Shown here piece after piece: positions 48,998 to 56,816 of a DNA stretch of 56,861 nt. Below the pieces are notes generated by a model. The model had not been told where the DNA came from, searched no databases, and saw nothing but the letters and a program-made list of their open reading frames with translations. Each line of letters begins with the position of its first letter. Within the stretch, counting starts at the first letter, position 1. Source of the DNA: Pseudomonadota bacterium (GTDB lineage: Bacteria; Pseudomonadota; Gammaproteobacteria; Burkholderiales; Thiobacillaceae). The stretch is taken from the NCBI GenBank assembly GCA_030690985.1, contig JAUYFG010000274.1, positions 1-56,861 of the forward strand, in the 5' to 3' direction. The translations under genes were made by a program, and so were the position numbers.

Positions 48998-49109
48998 GAG
49001 CGGGCTTGCCCGCGATTTCGGCGTCGGTGATCGCGGGCAGCGGAGTCGTTGCCGCTTCAGCGGCTTTACGAATCCGGCGTGCCCCTTGCGGGTGCAAGCC
49101 CGCTCCTAC
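48994..49109. repeat. REPIN with 57-bp insert filling the mgtE-ispH gap
   Basis: GTAGGAGCGGGCTTGCCCGC to AGCCCGCTCCTAC, with the insert at 49040-49096. The GTAG at the left end holds the mgtE stop (48995-48997). The CTAC at the right end holds the ispH stop (49106-49108, minus strand). The element is the complete spacer between the convergent genes. Confidence 0.95.
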
Positions 49110-50029
49110 GCCAATCCCTTCGGCAACGGGAAATTCACGTTTTCCGCGACGCCGTCGAGCGCGACCACGTTGCTCGCACCCAGTTCGCGCAGGCGCGCGA
49201 GGACGCCTTCCACCAGGACTTCCGGCGCCGAAGCGCCGGCGGTGACGCCGACATGGGCTTTGCCCTCCAGCCACTCCGGCTGCAACTGGCCGGCGTTATC
49301 CACCATATAAGCCGGCGTGCCGGCCTTGGCGGCGACTTCGCGCAGGCGGTTGGAGTTGGAGCTGTTCGGCGAGCCGACCACGATCACCACATCGCATTGC
49401 GCGGTCAACGTCTTCACCGCGTCCTGGCGGTTCTGCGTGGCGTAGCAGATGTCGTCCTTCTTGGGGCCGCGGATATCCGGAAAGCGCGTCCGTAGCGCCG
49501 CCACCACCCGGCTGGCATCGTCCACCGACAACGTGGTCTGGGTGACATAGGCCAGTTTTGCGGGATCGGCCACGTTGAGGCCGGCGACGTCCTCCGGGGT
49601 TTCCACCAGATGCATGCCGGCGTCCGACTGTCCCATGGTGCCTTCCACTTCCGGGTGGCCCTTGTGGCCGATCATGACGATCTCCAGGCCGGCCTCGCGC
49701 ATCTTCTTCACTTCCACATGCACTTTGGTGACCAGCGGGCAGGTGGCGTCATACACATTGAAACCGCGCGCCTCGGCCTCCTGCCGCACCGCGAGCGACA
49801 CGCCGTGCGCGCTGTAGATCAGGGTGGCGCCGGCCGGCACGTCGGCCAGGTCTTCGATGAAGATCGCGCCCTTGGCCTTGAGGTCATCCACCACGAATTT
49901 GTTATGGACGACTTCATGGCGCACATAGATGGGCGCGCCATATTTTTCCAGGGCGCGTTCGACGATGGTGATGGCGCGGTCGACGCCGGCGCAGAAACCG
50001 CGCGGATTGGCGAGAAGGATGGTTTTCAT
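49106..50029 (-). CDS. ispH: 4-Hydroxy-3-methylbut-2-enyl diphosphate reductase
   Basis: The 307-aa iron-sulfur enzyme for the last step of the MEP isoprenoid pathway, giving IPP and DMAPP. Cluster cysteines Cys13 (PRGFCAGV), Cys97 (DATCPLV) and Cys195 ([10 protein letters not shown]). Substrate residues include [24 protein letters not shown] and [11 protein letters not shown]. It follows fkpB, as in enterobacteria, but 107 bases of repeat sequence separate them. The TAG stop is in a repeat element. Confidence 0.96.
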   Translation of the reverse strand: MKTILLANPRGFCAGVDRAITIVERALEKYGAPIYVRHEVVHNKFVVDDLKAKGAIFIEDLADVPAGATLIYSAHGVSLAVRQEAEARGFNVYDATCPLVTKVHVEVKKMREAGLEIVMIGHKGHPEVEGTMGQSDAGMHLVETPEDVAGLNVADPAKLAYVTQTTLSVDDASRVVAALRTRFPDIRGPKKDDICYATQNRQDAVKTLTAQCDVVIVVGSPNSSNSNRLREVAAKAGTPAYMVDNAGQLQPEWLEGKAHVGVTAGASAPEVLVEGVLARLRELGASNVVALDGVAENVNFPLPKGLA

Positions 50030-50056
50030 GGGGCGTTAGGCGTTAGGCGGAGGAAC

Positions 50057-50136
50057 GTAGGATGTGGTTACCGAAGGGTAGGGGCTTCATCAGAGCGCAG
50101 CGAACCGCATCATGCGGCGCCTGCCAGGTCGATGCG
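50057..50136. repeat. REP-like sequence between fkpB and ispH
   Basis: GTAGGATGTGGTTACCGAAG then GGTAGGGGCTTCATCAG and GCAGCGAACCGCATCATGC. Related to 30953-31029 but rearranged. 50069-50093 is identical to a segment inside ntrB (40524-40548). Confidence 0.75.
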
Positions 50137-50595
50137 TCAACCCGCTCTGCCTGCGATGGCGAGTATCTGCACCTCGAAGTTAACCGGCAGCCCGGCCAGC
50201 GGGTGGTTGAAATCGACGCGCACGCTGTCGGCGTCGATCTCCAGCACGGTGCCGGTCAGAACCTGGCCGTTGGGCAGGCTGAAATCGACGCTGCTGTTCA
50301 CGGCGAGTTCCATGTCGGCACCGAGGTTGGCACTGAAGTCGCTGCGTGGCAGGCTGTGGATCATGGCCGGATCATGCGGGCCGAACGCCTCGCCGGGGGA
50401 CAGATCAAATAGGCGATGGTCGCCGACGCACAAACCGAGCAACAGGGTTTCCAGACGCGGGTCGATTTCGCCGTGGCCGAGGGTGAAGGTTTCCGGCCCT
50501 TCGCTGTAAGTGTCGACCAGAATTTCGCCCTGGCAGGACAGGCGGTAATGCAAGGTGGCCTGGTCGCCCAGGTGCAGGGAAGCGGAATCGGTCAT
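50137..50595 (-). CDS. fkpB: FKBP-type peptidyl-prolyl isomerase, SlpA/FkpB type
   Basis: The 152-aa protein has an FKBP core interrupted by an insert-in-flap chaperone domain (about 65-120), as in SlpA/SlyD. Core motifs: ATLHYRLSCQGEILVDTY and FTLGHGEIDPRLETLLLGL. There is no His-rich metal tail as in SlyD. Location is the cytoplasm. It precedes ispH in the same orientation, a conserved neighbourhood. No Shine-Dalgarno is evident; the start agrees with family length. Confidence 0.9.
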   Translation of the reverse strand: MTDSASLHLGDQATLHYRLSCQGEILVDTYSEGPETFTLGHGEIDPRLETLLLGLCVGDHRLFDLSPGEAFGPHDPAMIHSLPRSDFSANLGADMELAVNSSVDFSLPNGQVLTGTVLEIDADSVRVDFNHPLAGLPVNFEVQILAIAGRAG

Positions 50596-50685
50596 GGGAG
50601 AGGCAAGACAAGCGAACAGCGCGCGAGTTTACCGCCCGACACCCCCGATACACCGACCAGCCCGAAATCCGAAATCTCGGAGGCG

Positions 50686-50742
50686 GCAGGCGGGACGCCT
50701 GCGCTACATCCGCAATCCGCAATCCGCAATCCGCAATCCGAA
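50686..50742. repeat. Half REP element plus ATCCGCA heptad array
   Basis: GCAGGCGGGACGCCTGCGCTAC (right half of the GTAGCGCAGGCG family, in two parts) is followed by four perfect ATCCGCA heptads and one ATCCGAA (50708-50742). The array ends seven bases from the diguanylate cyclase stop. Confidence 0.9.
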
Positions 50743-50748
50743 ATCGCC

Positions 50749-51663
50749 TCACCCGCTGATAACGACCCGATTTCGCCCGGCCTGCTTGGCCAGATAAAGG
50801 CGGCGGTCGGCGAGGTTGAGCAAGTCGGCGGGGGGCAGGGGGGTATCGGTTTCAAACAGGGCAACGCCGATGCTGCAGGTGATCGCGCCGATGGGCAGGT
50901 TGCCCAGGCTGCTCTGGCGGGTCTGGCGCACGATGCGCTCGGCCACTTCGTGGCTCAAGGCTTGATCGCAGCAGGGCAGCAGAATCAGGAATTCCTCGCC
51001 GCCGTAGCGCACCACGATGTCCGACTCGCGCACCCAGATGGCCAATTGCCGCGCGAAATCCTGCAGCACGCGGTCGCCGACGGGATGGCCGTGGCGGTCG
51101 TTGATTTCCTTGAAATGGTCCACGTCCAGCATCATGGCGGCGATCGGGTATTGGTGTCGCTGCGCCTGGCGTTGCTGATGCTCCAGCCATTCCCACATGA
51201 AGCGGCGGTTGAACAGGCCGGTCAGCGGGTCGCGGTTGACGTCGTGTTCCAGGCGCTGGGCGACGTCGGTGAGTGCTTCGGTGCGCAGCACGCTGCCGGT
51301 CACGTCGATTACGCTGACCAGGGCCAGGCGCTCGTCGTCCCGCTCGTAGGCTTCGATATGCACATGCTGGCGCATCAGGCCGAAGCCGTGCCGCGCCAGG
51401 TGCGGCAAGTCGATGGGAATCAGATAGCGATGCAAGGCCTGCGACAGAATCTGCGGCCCGCCGTTGCGCATGACCTGTTCCACGGCCATCTGGAAACGTG
51501 GATTGCGGAAGCCGGGAAACAGGTCTTCCAGTCGCTGCGAAATGGCGCGGGTGTCGGGAATGCCGGTGTGCTCGACCAGCCAGCGGTTCCAGTCGCGAAT
51601 GCGCATCTGGCCGTCCAGCACCAGGACGCCGATGGGCAGGGGGTCGTAAGGTTTGCTGTGCAT
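50749..51663 (-). CDS. PAS-GGDEF diguanylate cyclase
   Basis: The 304-aa soluble protein has a PAS-like domain (1-125, IGVLVLDGQMRIRDWNRWL) and a GGDEF domain with intact GGEEF (221-225). The I-site RESD (212-215) lies five residues before it. It makes c-di-GMP under feedback control. It is the last gene of the cheA-cheB-HPt/REC-cheC cluster, 17 bases after cheC, so its input is probably tied to that pathway (inference). Confidence 0.9.
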   Translation of the reverse strand: MHSKPYDPLPIGVLVLDGQMRIRDWNRWLVEHTGIPDTRAISQRLEDLFPGFRNPRFQMAVEQVMRNGGPQILSQALHRYLIPIDLPHLARHGFGLMRQHVHIEAYERDDERLALVSVIDVTGSVLRTEALTDVAQRLEHDVNRDPLTGLFNRRFMWEWLEHQQRQAQRHQYPIAAMMLDVDHFKEINDRHGHPVGDRVLQDFARQLAIWVRESDIVVRYGGEEFLILLPCCDQALSHEVAERIVRQTRQSSLGNLPIGAITCSIGVALFETDTPLPPADLLNLADRRLYLAKQAGRNRVVISG

Positions 51664-51680
51664 GGTTGCCTTCGCTGAAA

Positions 51681-52307
51681 TTAATCCGCAGCCAGAATCA
51701 GGGCTTGAACCGCGAACATCACCTTTTCCGCCGCTGCCGCCGACAGTAGCAGCACGATCGAGCCTTCCAGATCGCGTCGCGCGGCGGTCAGGCGGGTGTG
51801 GATCAGCAGCGCCGGCTGCTCCTCGCGATCCGGTGCCGTGTCGTTGAACAGATCCTGCGCGGTGGCCTCGGCGTAGCGCGGCACGGAGACGTCGATGCGC
51901 AGTTCCAGCATGTCGGCCATGGCGCTGACGCAGGAGGAAATGAGGATGTTGCCGATCTCGGTCATCGCCTCGTGTTCGAAAGCGCGCAGATCCAGCCCCT
52001 GCAGCGGCGCGGCGTGCCCGAGCAGGTCCTGGAACAGGAGGTGGCTATCGCCCGAGGGCAGCAACAGGGCGATGCGGCCGGTCAAGTCGCCGGACATGCG
52101 CTGGTAGACGCAGGCCAGCTCGCCACCCTTGCTGTCGAGACACTTGCCGCTGGCCTCGCTCGCGCTACAGAACTCCACGCGCGGCACCGCGATATGGATC
52201 GGTTCGTTGAGCAGGCTGGAAAGCTGGCGTGCGGCCCGGCTGATGCCGATGTTGCCCAACTCGGTGAGCACGTCGCGTTGCGCGTCCGACAGAGGCATGG
52301 ACTTCAT
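51681..52307 (-). CDS. cheC: CheC-family CheY-P phosphatase
   Basis: The 208-aa protein has two CheC active-site motifs: LTELGNIGISRAA (about 14-26) and MTEIGNILISSC (about 115-126). Each carries the Glu and Asn needed to hydrolyse phospho-receivers. CheC/CheX proteins dephosphorylate CheY. No CheD is seen. It lies between the HPt-REC gene and the cyclase; the likely target is the receiver domain of CheA or of the HPt-REC protein. Confidence 0.9.
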   Translation of the reverse strand: MKSMPLSDAQRDVLTELGNIGISRAARQLSSLLNEPIHIAVPRVEFCSASEASGKCLDSKGGELACVYQRMSGDLTGRIALLLPSGDSHLLFQDLLGHAAPLQGLDLRAFEHEAMTEIGNILISSCVSAMADMLELRIDVSVPRYAEATAQDLFNDTAPDREEQPALLIHTRLTAARRDLEGSIVLLLSAAAAEKVMFAVQALILAAD

Positions 52308-52314
52308 GGAATTC

Positions 52315-52444
52315 GTAGGTTGGGCAGCGGAGTCGTTGTCCGCTTTAGCGGCTTACGAATCCGGCGTGCCCCTTGCGGGTGCAAAGCGCAGCGTGCCCAA
52401 CATCGTGGTGGTTTGTTGGGCACGCTACGCTTTGCCCAACCTAC
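52315..52444. repeat. REPIN, GTAGGTTGGGC family, carrying the 57-bp insert
   Basis: GTAGGTTGGGCA, then the insert (52327-52383), then AAGCGCAGCGTGCCCAAC and the normal right arm ending CCCAACCTAC. Uninterrupted copies are 73 bp; this one is 130, that is 73 plus 57. Confidence 0.95.
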
Positions 52445-52464
52445 TGTGCTGATTTTCATCGGCT

Positions 52465-53289
52465 TCAACCCTGCGTAGCCGTGCGTAGCACAGCGGTGAT
52501 CTTGTCGCGGCTCACCGGCTTCTCCAGCACCCCGGCGAAGCCCGCCGCGCGCGCCTCGTCGAGAATCGCCTGCTGCACATTGGCGGTGAGCAGGATGCAA
52601 CACGGGTTGAACCCGGCCGCGCGCAGATCGCGGGCGATGTCCACGCCATTGCAGTCGGGCATGTTGTAGTCCAGGAACACCACGTCCGGCCGGACTTCCA
52701 GCGCCAACCGCAGTGCGCTTTCGGCATCCTCCGCCTCGTGCACGACGTGGCCGCAGTCCGTCGGCATATGAATGCGGAAGAGCAAGCGCGAGGTGGAGGA
52801 ATCGTCCACCACCAGCAACACCAGCGGACGCTCGGCGGCCAGTTTTGCGCAGGGCGAAAGTTCGTCCAGGCTGGCGCGCTGCATCAGGGTCTGCATGCTG
52901 TTCAGCATCGCGCGCATCGGCATTTCCGGTCCATCTTCGGCGAGTAGTTCGACCAACGGCGTCTTGCGGCACTGCTCCACCAGCGCGGTGACCGCCTGGG
53001 TGAGCAGCGCGTGGGTTTCCTCGTGCTGGCCGCCGCGTTTCAGGTGGCGCAACAGACGCGCGTAGCCCGCCACCACCCGGCTGTAGTGTTCCAGCCAGGG
53101 CAGGTCCACCGCGCGCGCGCCGCCATGCAGGCTGTCGAACTCCTGGTGCACCTGATCGTAGTCGCAGCGTTCCGGGCCTTGCTCCAGGCTGGCGAGCGCT
53201 CGCGCCAGGCGCTCCCGCGTCTCCTTGCAGAAGACATCCAGGAGGACTTCACGCGACAAAGGGGGGTCTTGGGGGTGCGGCATCATCAA
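52465..53289 (-). CDS. HPt-like/receiver two-domain signalling protein
   Basis: The 274-aa protein. An N-terminal helical domain (about 10-120) contains FDSLHGGARAVDLPWLE, where His55 resembles an HPt phospho-acceptor. A C-terminal receiver has Asp207 (VVFLDYNMPDCNG), DDS at 162-164 and Lys in LEKPVSRDK. It has no DNA-binding output. It could act as a phosphate sink or relay from CheA. Its start overlaps the cheB stop by four bases. Confidence 0.85.
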   Translation of the reverse strand: MMMPHPQDPPLSREVLLDVFCKETRERLARALASLEQGPERCDYDQVHQEFDSLHGGARAVDLPWLEHYSRVVAGYARLLRHLKRGGQHEETHALLTQAVTALVEQCRKTPLVELLAEDGPEMPMRAMLNSMQTLMQRASLDELSPCAKLAAERPLVLLVVDDSSTSRLLFRIHMPTDCGHVVHEAEDAESALRLALEVRPDVVFLDYNMPDCNGVDIARDLRAAGFNPCCILLTANVQQAILDEARAAGFAGVLEKPVSRDKITAVLRTATQG

Positions 53290-54329
53290 CTCCTTGCCAG
53301 TTCGATGAGATGGGTGGGGATTCGTGCCAACGGGACCACCTGATCCACGCAGCCGGCGGCGCGGGCGGCGCCGGGCATGCCGTAGACCACGGCGCTTTCC
53401 TCGTCCTGGGCGAAGACATGGCCGCCGGCGCGGTGCAGGGCGAGCAGGCCGACGCTGCCGTCCGTGCCCATGCCGGTGAAGATGCCGCCGATCGCGCTCG
53501 CGCCACAGCAGTTCGCCAGGGAATGGAACAGGGCGGTGGCCGAGGGCCGGAATCGTTCGACCGCCGGCTCCGAGGACAAGCGTGTATACAGGCGGCCATC
53601 ACGACGCGCCACTTCCAGATGGTGGGCGTCCGGCGCGACGTACACCGTACCCGCCTGCAAGGGTTGGTTCGCCGTGGCCAGGCAGACTTCCAGCAGGGTC
53701 TGGCCGCGCAGCCAGTTCACCAGGCCACCGACGAAGCCGGGCGAAATGTGCTGCACCACCAGGAGCGGCAGCGGGTAGCCGACCGGCATGCCGGCCAGCA
53801 GCGTGGACAATGCCTGTGGCCCGCCGGTGGAGAGCGCCAATCCGACCACCTCGTGGCGGGCGCCGCTGCGGCGTGGCAGCGGCGCCTGGAAGATCGCCGC
53901 GCTCGGCTGCGGGCGGCGGCGGCGCACCACTTTCACCTCGGCCATCGCCCGACACGTCTCCACCAGTTCGCGCCGTATCCGTTCGAAATCGGGATGGCTC
54001 AGGCCGCGCGGCTTTTCGATCACCGCCAGCGCGCCTTCCTCGATGGCGCGGAAAGTGATGCGCAATTCCTCGTCGTCCACGCTGGAACTGATCACCACGA
54101 TGGGCAGTGGTTGCGTCGCCATGATCATGCGCGTGGCTTCGAAGCCATCCATCACCGGCATGCGGATATCCATGGTCACCAGATTCGGCTTCAACTCATG
54201 CGCCAGGGTCACCGCCTCACGCCCGTTACGCGCACGGCCGACGACGCGCAGATCCGGCTCGGCCTGGAATATCCCGCGCAACAGGGCCGCGACGACATCG
54301 GAATCTTCGGTTATCAGAATATTGATCAT
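53286..54329 (-). CDS. cheB: Chemotaxis protein-glutamate methylesterase CheB
   Basis: The 347-aa protein has a receiver (phospho-Asp in LVTMDIRMPVMDG, about residue 54) and a methylesterase/deamidase domain. Its triad motifs are LALSTGGPQALS (Ser), VVQHISPGF (His) and TGMGTDGSVGL (Asp). It removes methyl groups from chemoreceptors after phosphorylation by CheA. No cheR is in view. The start at 54329 has no Shine-Dalgarno and is preceded by ATCCGAAATCGAATA heptad-like sequence. Confidence 0.93.
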   Translation of the reverse strand: MINILITEDSDVVAALLRGIFQAEPDLRVVGRARNGREAVTLAHELKPNLVTMDIRMPVMDGFEATRMIMATQPLPIVVISSSVDDEELRITFRAIEEGALAVIEKPRGLSHPDFERIRRELVETCRAMAEVKVVRRRRPQPSAAIFQAPLPRRSGARHEVVGLALSTGGPQALSTLLAGMPVGYPLPLLVVQHISPGFVGGLVNWLRGQTLLEVCLATANQPLQAGTVYVAPDAHHLEVARRDGRLYTRLSSEPAVERFRPSATALFHSLANCCGASAIGGIFTGMGTDGSVGLLALHRAGGHVFAQDEESAVVYGMPGAARAAGCVDQVVPLARIPTHLIELARS

Positions 54330-54356
54330 TATTCGATTTCGGATTTATTGAGCGCC

Positions 54357-54429
54357 GTAGGTTGGGCAAAGCGAAGCGTGCCCAACGAACCGCCGCGATG
54401 TTGGGCACGCTTCGCTTTGCCCAACCTAC
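54357..54429. repeat. REPIN element, GTAGGTTGGGC family, 73 bp
   Basis: Complete copy with arms GTAGGTTGGGCAAAGCG and CGCTTTGCCCAACCTAC, in the cheA-cheB gap. Confidence 0.92.
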
Positions 54430-54443
54430 GCCCCTGTTTCAAA

Positions 54444-54487
54444 GCGCGCACCGCTTCATGCGCGATGGTGCGCGCGGCGCACCCTAC
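54444..54487. repeat. REP-like element, GTAGGGTGCGC family
   Basis: GCGCGCACCGCTTCATGCG then GATGGTGCGCGCGGCGCACC and CTAC. A partial relative of 22678-22733; 14 bases separate it from the preceding REPIN, the same pairing of families as at 22595-22733. Confidence 0.8.
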
Positions 54488-54504
54488 GGTTGCGGTTAAC
54501 GGGG

Positions 54505-56727
54505 TCACAAAAGCTGCCTCACCACTTCCAGCAGTTCGCGGGTCTCGAAGCTGCTTTTCACCACATAGGCGTCGGCGCGGACTTCCAGGCCGCGGCGGCG
54601 GTGTTCCTCGCTGCCCAGCGAAGTGACGATGACCACCGGGAGATCGGCCAGGTGGGCGTCGCTGCGGATGCGGCGGGTGAGTTCGAAGCCATCCAGTTCG
54701 GGCATTTCCACATCTGTGATGAGCAGGTCGAAGCTGCCGTTGTGCAGCGCTTCCCAGGCCTGTTCGCCGTCGGCTGCGACCTGCACGCGGTAGCCGGCGT
54801 TTTCCAGGATGCTCTGTTCCAGGGTGCGGGTGGTGATGGAGTCGTCGGCGACCAGGATGCGCGGCGCCGGGCGTGCTTCTGCATGGCTATGCGATACCAC
54901 GCGGCCGCCGGCACCCAGCGCGTCGGCGAGCAGATCGCCCACCGCCAGCACCAGCAGGATGTCGCCGTCGCGCCCGAGGGTGCCGCCGGCGATATGGCGC
55001 ACCGCGACCAGGGGCGGCGCGAGTGGCTTGACCACCATTTCGCGCTCGCCCAGGACGTGGTCGACGCGCAGCGCCACGCGTTGCCAGCCGCGCTGGATCA
55101 CCACCACGCTGATGAGTTCGGCATAGTCGTCCAGCGTGCCACGCTGCCCGAGCAGGGTGGCCAGATCGCGTAGCGGCACCGGCGCGTCGTCCACCGTCAC
55201 CGCCTGGCTGCCCGATACCTCCAGAATCTGCGCCGGCGTCAGTTCCAGAATGCGTTGCACATACAGGCTGGGCAGGGCGAATACCTGGCCGGCCGAGCGC
55301 ACCAGCAGGCCGTGGTCGCTGGCCAGGGTGAGCGGCAGGCTGAGGCGGAAGCGGGTGCCGCCATTCAATTCGGTTTCCACCACGATGCGCCCGCCCAGGG
55401 CTTGCAGGTTCACCTGCACCACGTCCAGCCCGACCCCGCGCCCGGAGACATCGCTGACGACGCTGCGGGTACTGAAGCCGGGGCGGAACAGATAGTCGAG
55501 CAGGGCGCGCGAGGACAGGGCGGCGACTTCCTCTTCACTGGCCAGGCCAAGCTCGCGGATGCGGCTGCGCACCCGGGTGGTATCGACACCGGCGCCGTCG
55601 TCGGACACCGTGATCACCACCGACTGCCCCTCCCGCTCCAGGCGCAGGGTAATCAGGCCGGTCTCCGCCTTGCCCAGGAGGCGGCGCTGCGTCGGCGTTT
55701 CGATGCCGTGGTCCACGGCATTGCGCAGCAGGTGGATGAGGGGGTCGCGCAAGGCATCCAGGATGGCGCGATCCATTTCCAGGCGTTCGCCTTCCAGAAC
55801 CAGCTCCGCGCGTTTATCCAGGCCTCGCGCCAGATCGCGCACGGTCAGCACGAGCGGTTTGAGCACGCTCTCCGCCGGCACCATGCGCAGATCGCGCACG
55901 TCCTCGCGCAGGCCGGTGGCCAAGGGGCGCAACTGCGCCACGGTGGCGCGCAGGCCGCGCTGCATGGAATCCGCCAGGCGCTCGATTTCCAGGATCAGAT
56001 CGCTGGCCTCGATCAGTAGATGGCGGTCCTGGAAGATTTCGGATTGCGGATGGCCGATTTCGGATTTTTGATTTCGGATTGCGGATGTGTTTTGTCTGGC
56101 CTGGTTGATCTGGGCCCAGAGCTGTTTAAGCCGTTGCGCCAGATCATGTTGCTGGCGGCTCACCTGGTAATGGTCGTCGACGCGGATTTTGCTGGCCTGC
56201 AATTCTTCCGCCAGGTCGGCGATGCGATCCAGACGCGCCACCGGCAGGCGGATGGTGTCCGCCGGCGGTCGTGCCGCCGCCGCTGCCGGGGCGATCGTGC
56301 TCGCGGGGGGCGGGGCGGCGCCTGCGGCGACCGCGCGCACACGTTGCAGCAACTCGACGCTGGCCTGGCTGATGGGGCTGTTCGTCGTGTCCGCCTCGGC
56401 CAGGCGGCGCATCCCGTCCACTGCGGAGAGGCACAGTTCCACCAGACCGGGCTGGTTGGCCACGGTCTCGCGCTTGAGCGCGGAGAACAGGTCTTCCAGG
56501 GCATGCGCCAGTTCCGCCGTCCGCTCCAGGCCGACGCCACGCGCCGCACCCTTGATGTTGTGGGCGGCGCGAAAGATCGCGTCGAGGATTTGCGTCCGTG
56601 GTGCTCCCGTGGCCCCCTGTTCCAGCGCCAGCAAACCATCGACGATGGCCTGCAAGCGCTCTTCCAGTTGCGCGCGGAAGGTTTGCAGCAGTTGCTGCAT
56701 CAGGCGCGGATCGATGTCGGTGCGCAT
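54505..56727 (-). CDS. cheA: CheA-type hybrid histidine kinase with C-terminal receiver
   Basis: The 740-aa protein. HPt domain with His56 (FRAAHNIKGAARGVGL), a linker, an H-box-like helical region (about 165-265), HATPase (LIHLLRNAVDHGIE; DDGAGVD; GRGVGLDVV), a CheW-like domain (about 475-610) and a receiver with Asp672 (LITDVEMPELDG). It phosphorylates CheB and receiver proteins of the operon. Residues about 213-230 (SAIRNQKSEIGHPQSEIF) are encoded by seven heptad repeats inserted in the helical region before RHLLIEASDLI. Confidence 0.92.
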   Translation of the reverse strand: MRTDIDPRLMQQLLQTFRAQLEERLQAIVDGLLALEQGATGAPRTQILDAIFRAAHNIKGAARGVGLERTAELAHALEDLFSALKRETVANQPGLVELCLSAVDGMRRLAEADTTNSPISQASVELLQRVRAVAAGAAPPPASTIAPAAAAARPPADTIRLPVARLDRIADLAEELQASKIRVDDHYQVSRQQHDLAQRLKQLWAQINQARQNTSAIRNQKSEIGHPQSEIFQDRHLLIEASDLILEIERLADSMQRGLRATVAQLRPLATGLREDVRDLRMVPAESVLKPLVLTVRDLARGLDKRAELVLEGERLEMDRAILDALRDPLIHLLRNAVDHGIETPTQRRLLGKAETGLITLRLEREGQSVVITVSDDGAGVDTTRVRSRIRELGLASEEEVAALSSRALLDYLFRPGFSTRSVVSDVSGRGVGLDVVQVNLQALGGRIVVETELNGGTRFRLSLPLTLASDHGLLVRSAGQVFALPSLYVQRILELTPAQILEVSGSQAVTVDDAPVPLRDLATLLGQRGTLDDYAELISVVVIQRGWQRVALRVDHVLGEREMVVKPLAPPLVAVRHIAGGTLGRDGDILLVLAVGDLLADALGAGGRVVSHSHAEARPAPRILVADDSITTRTLEQSILENAGYRVQVAADGEQAWEALHNGSFDLLITDVEMPELDGFELTRRIRSDAHLADLPVVIVTSLGSEEHRRRGLEVRADAYVVKSSFETRELLEVVRQLL
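56035..56086 (-). repeat. Seven-unit heptad array inside cheA
   Basis: On the minus strand ATCCGCA, ATCCGAA, ATCAAAA, ATCCGAA, ATCGGCC, ATCCGCA, ATCCGAA, then ATC: 52 bases in strict seven-base register, every unit starting ATC. Same family as 50708-50742. Confidence 0.95.
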
Positions 56728-56737
56728 GGTCAGCGAC

Positions 56738-56816
56738 GTAGGTTGGGCAAAGCCGAAGGCGTGCCCAACATTTGCGGCACCTGCATGTTGGGCACGCTAC
56801 GCTTTGCCCAACCTAC
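56738..56816. repeat. REPIN element, GTAGGTTGGGC family (longer loop)
   Basis: Arms GTAGGTTGGGCAAAGC and GCTTTGCCCAACCTAC with a slightly longer loop (79 bp). Upstream of cheA on the minus strand. Beyond it, minus-strand TACAAGGTGTAA (56850 end) could be the tail of the next gene, but three codons are not enough to call. Confidence 0.9.

Noticed and set aside
50708-50742. Possible CRISPR array that could explain the Cas6-like gene
   Set aside because: The units are seven bases with no spacers. No 25-40 base repeats with unique spacers of similar length occur anywhere in the window.
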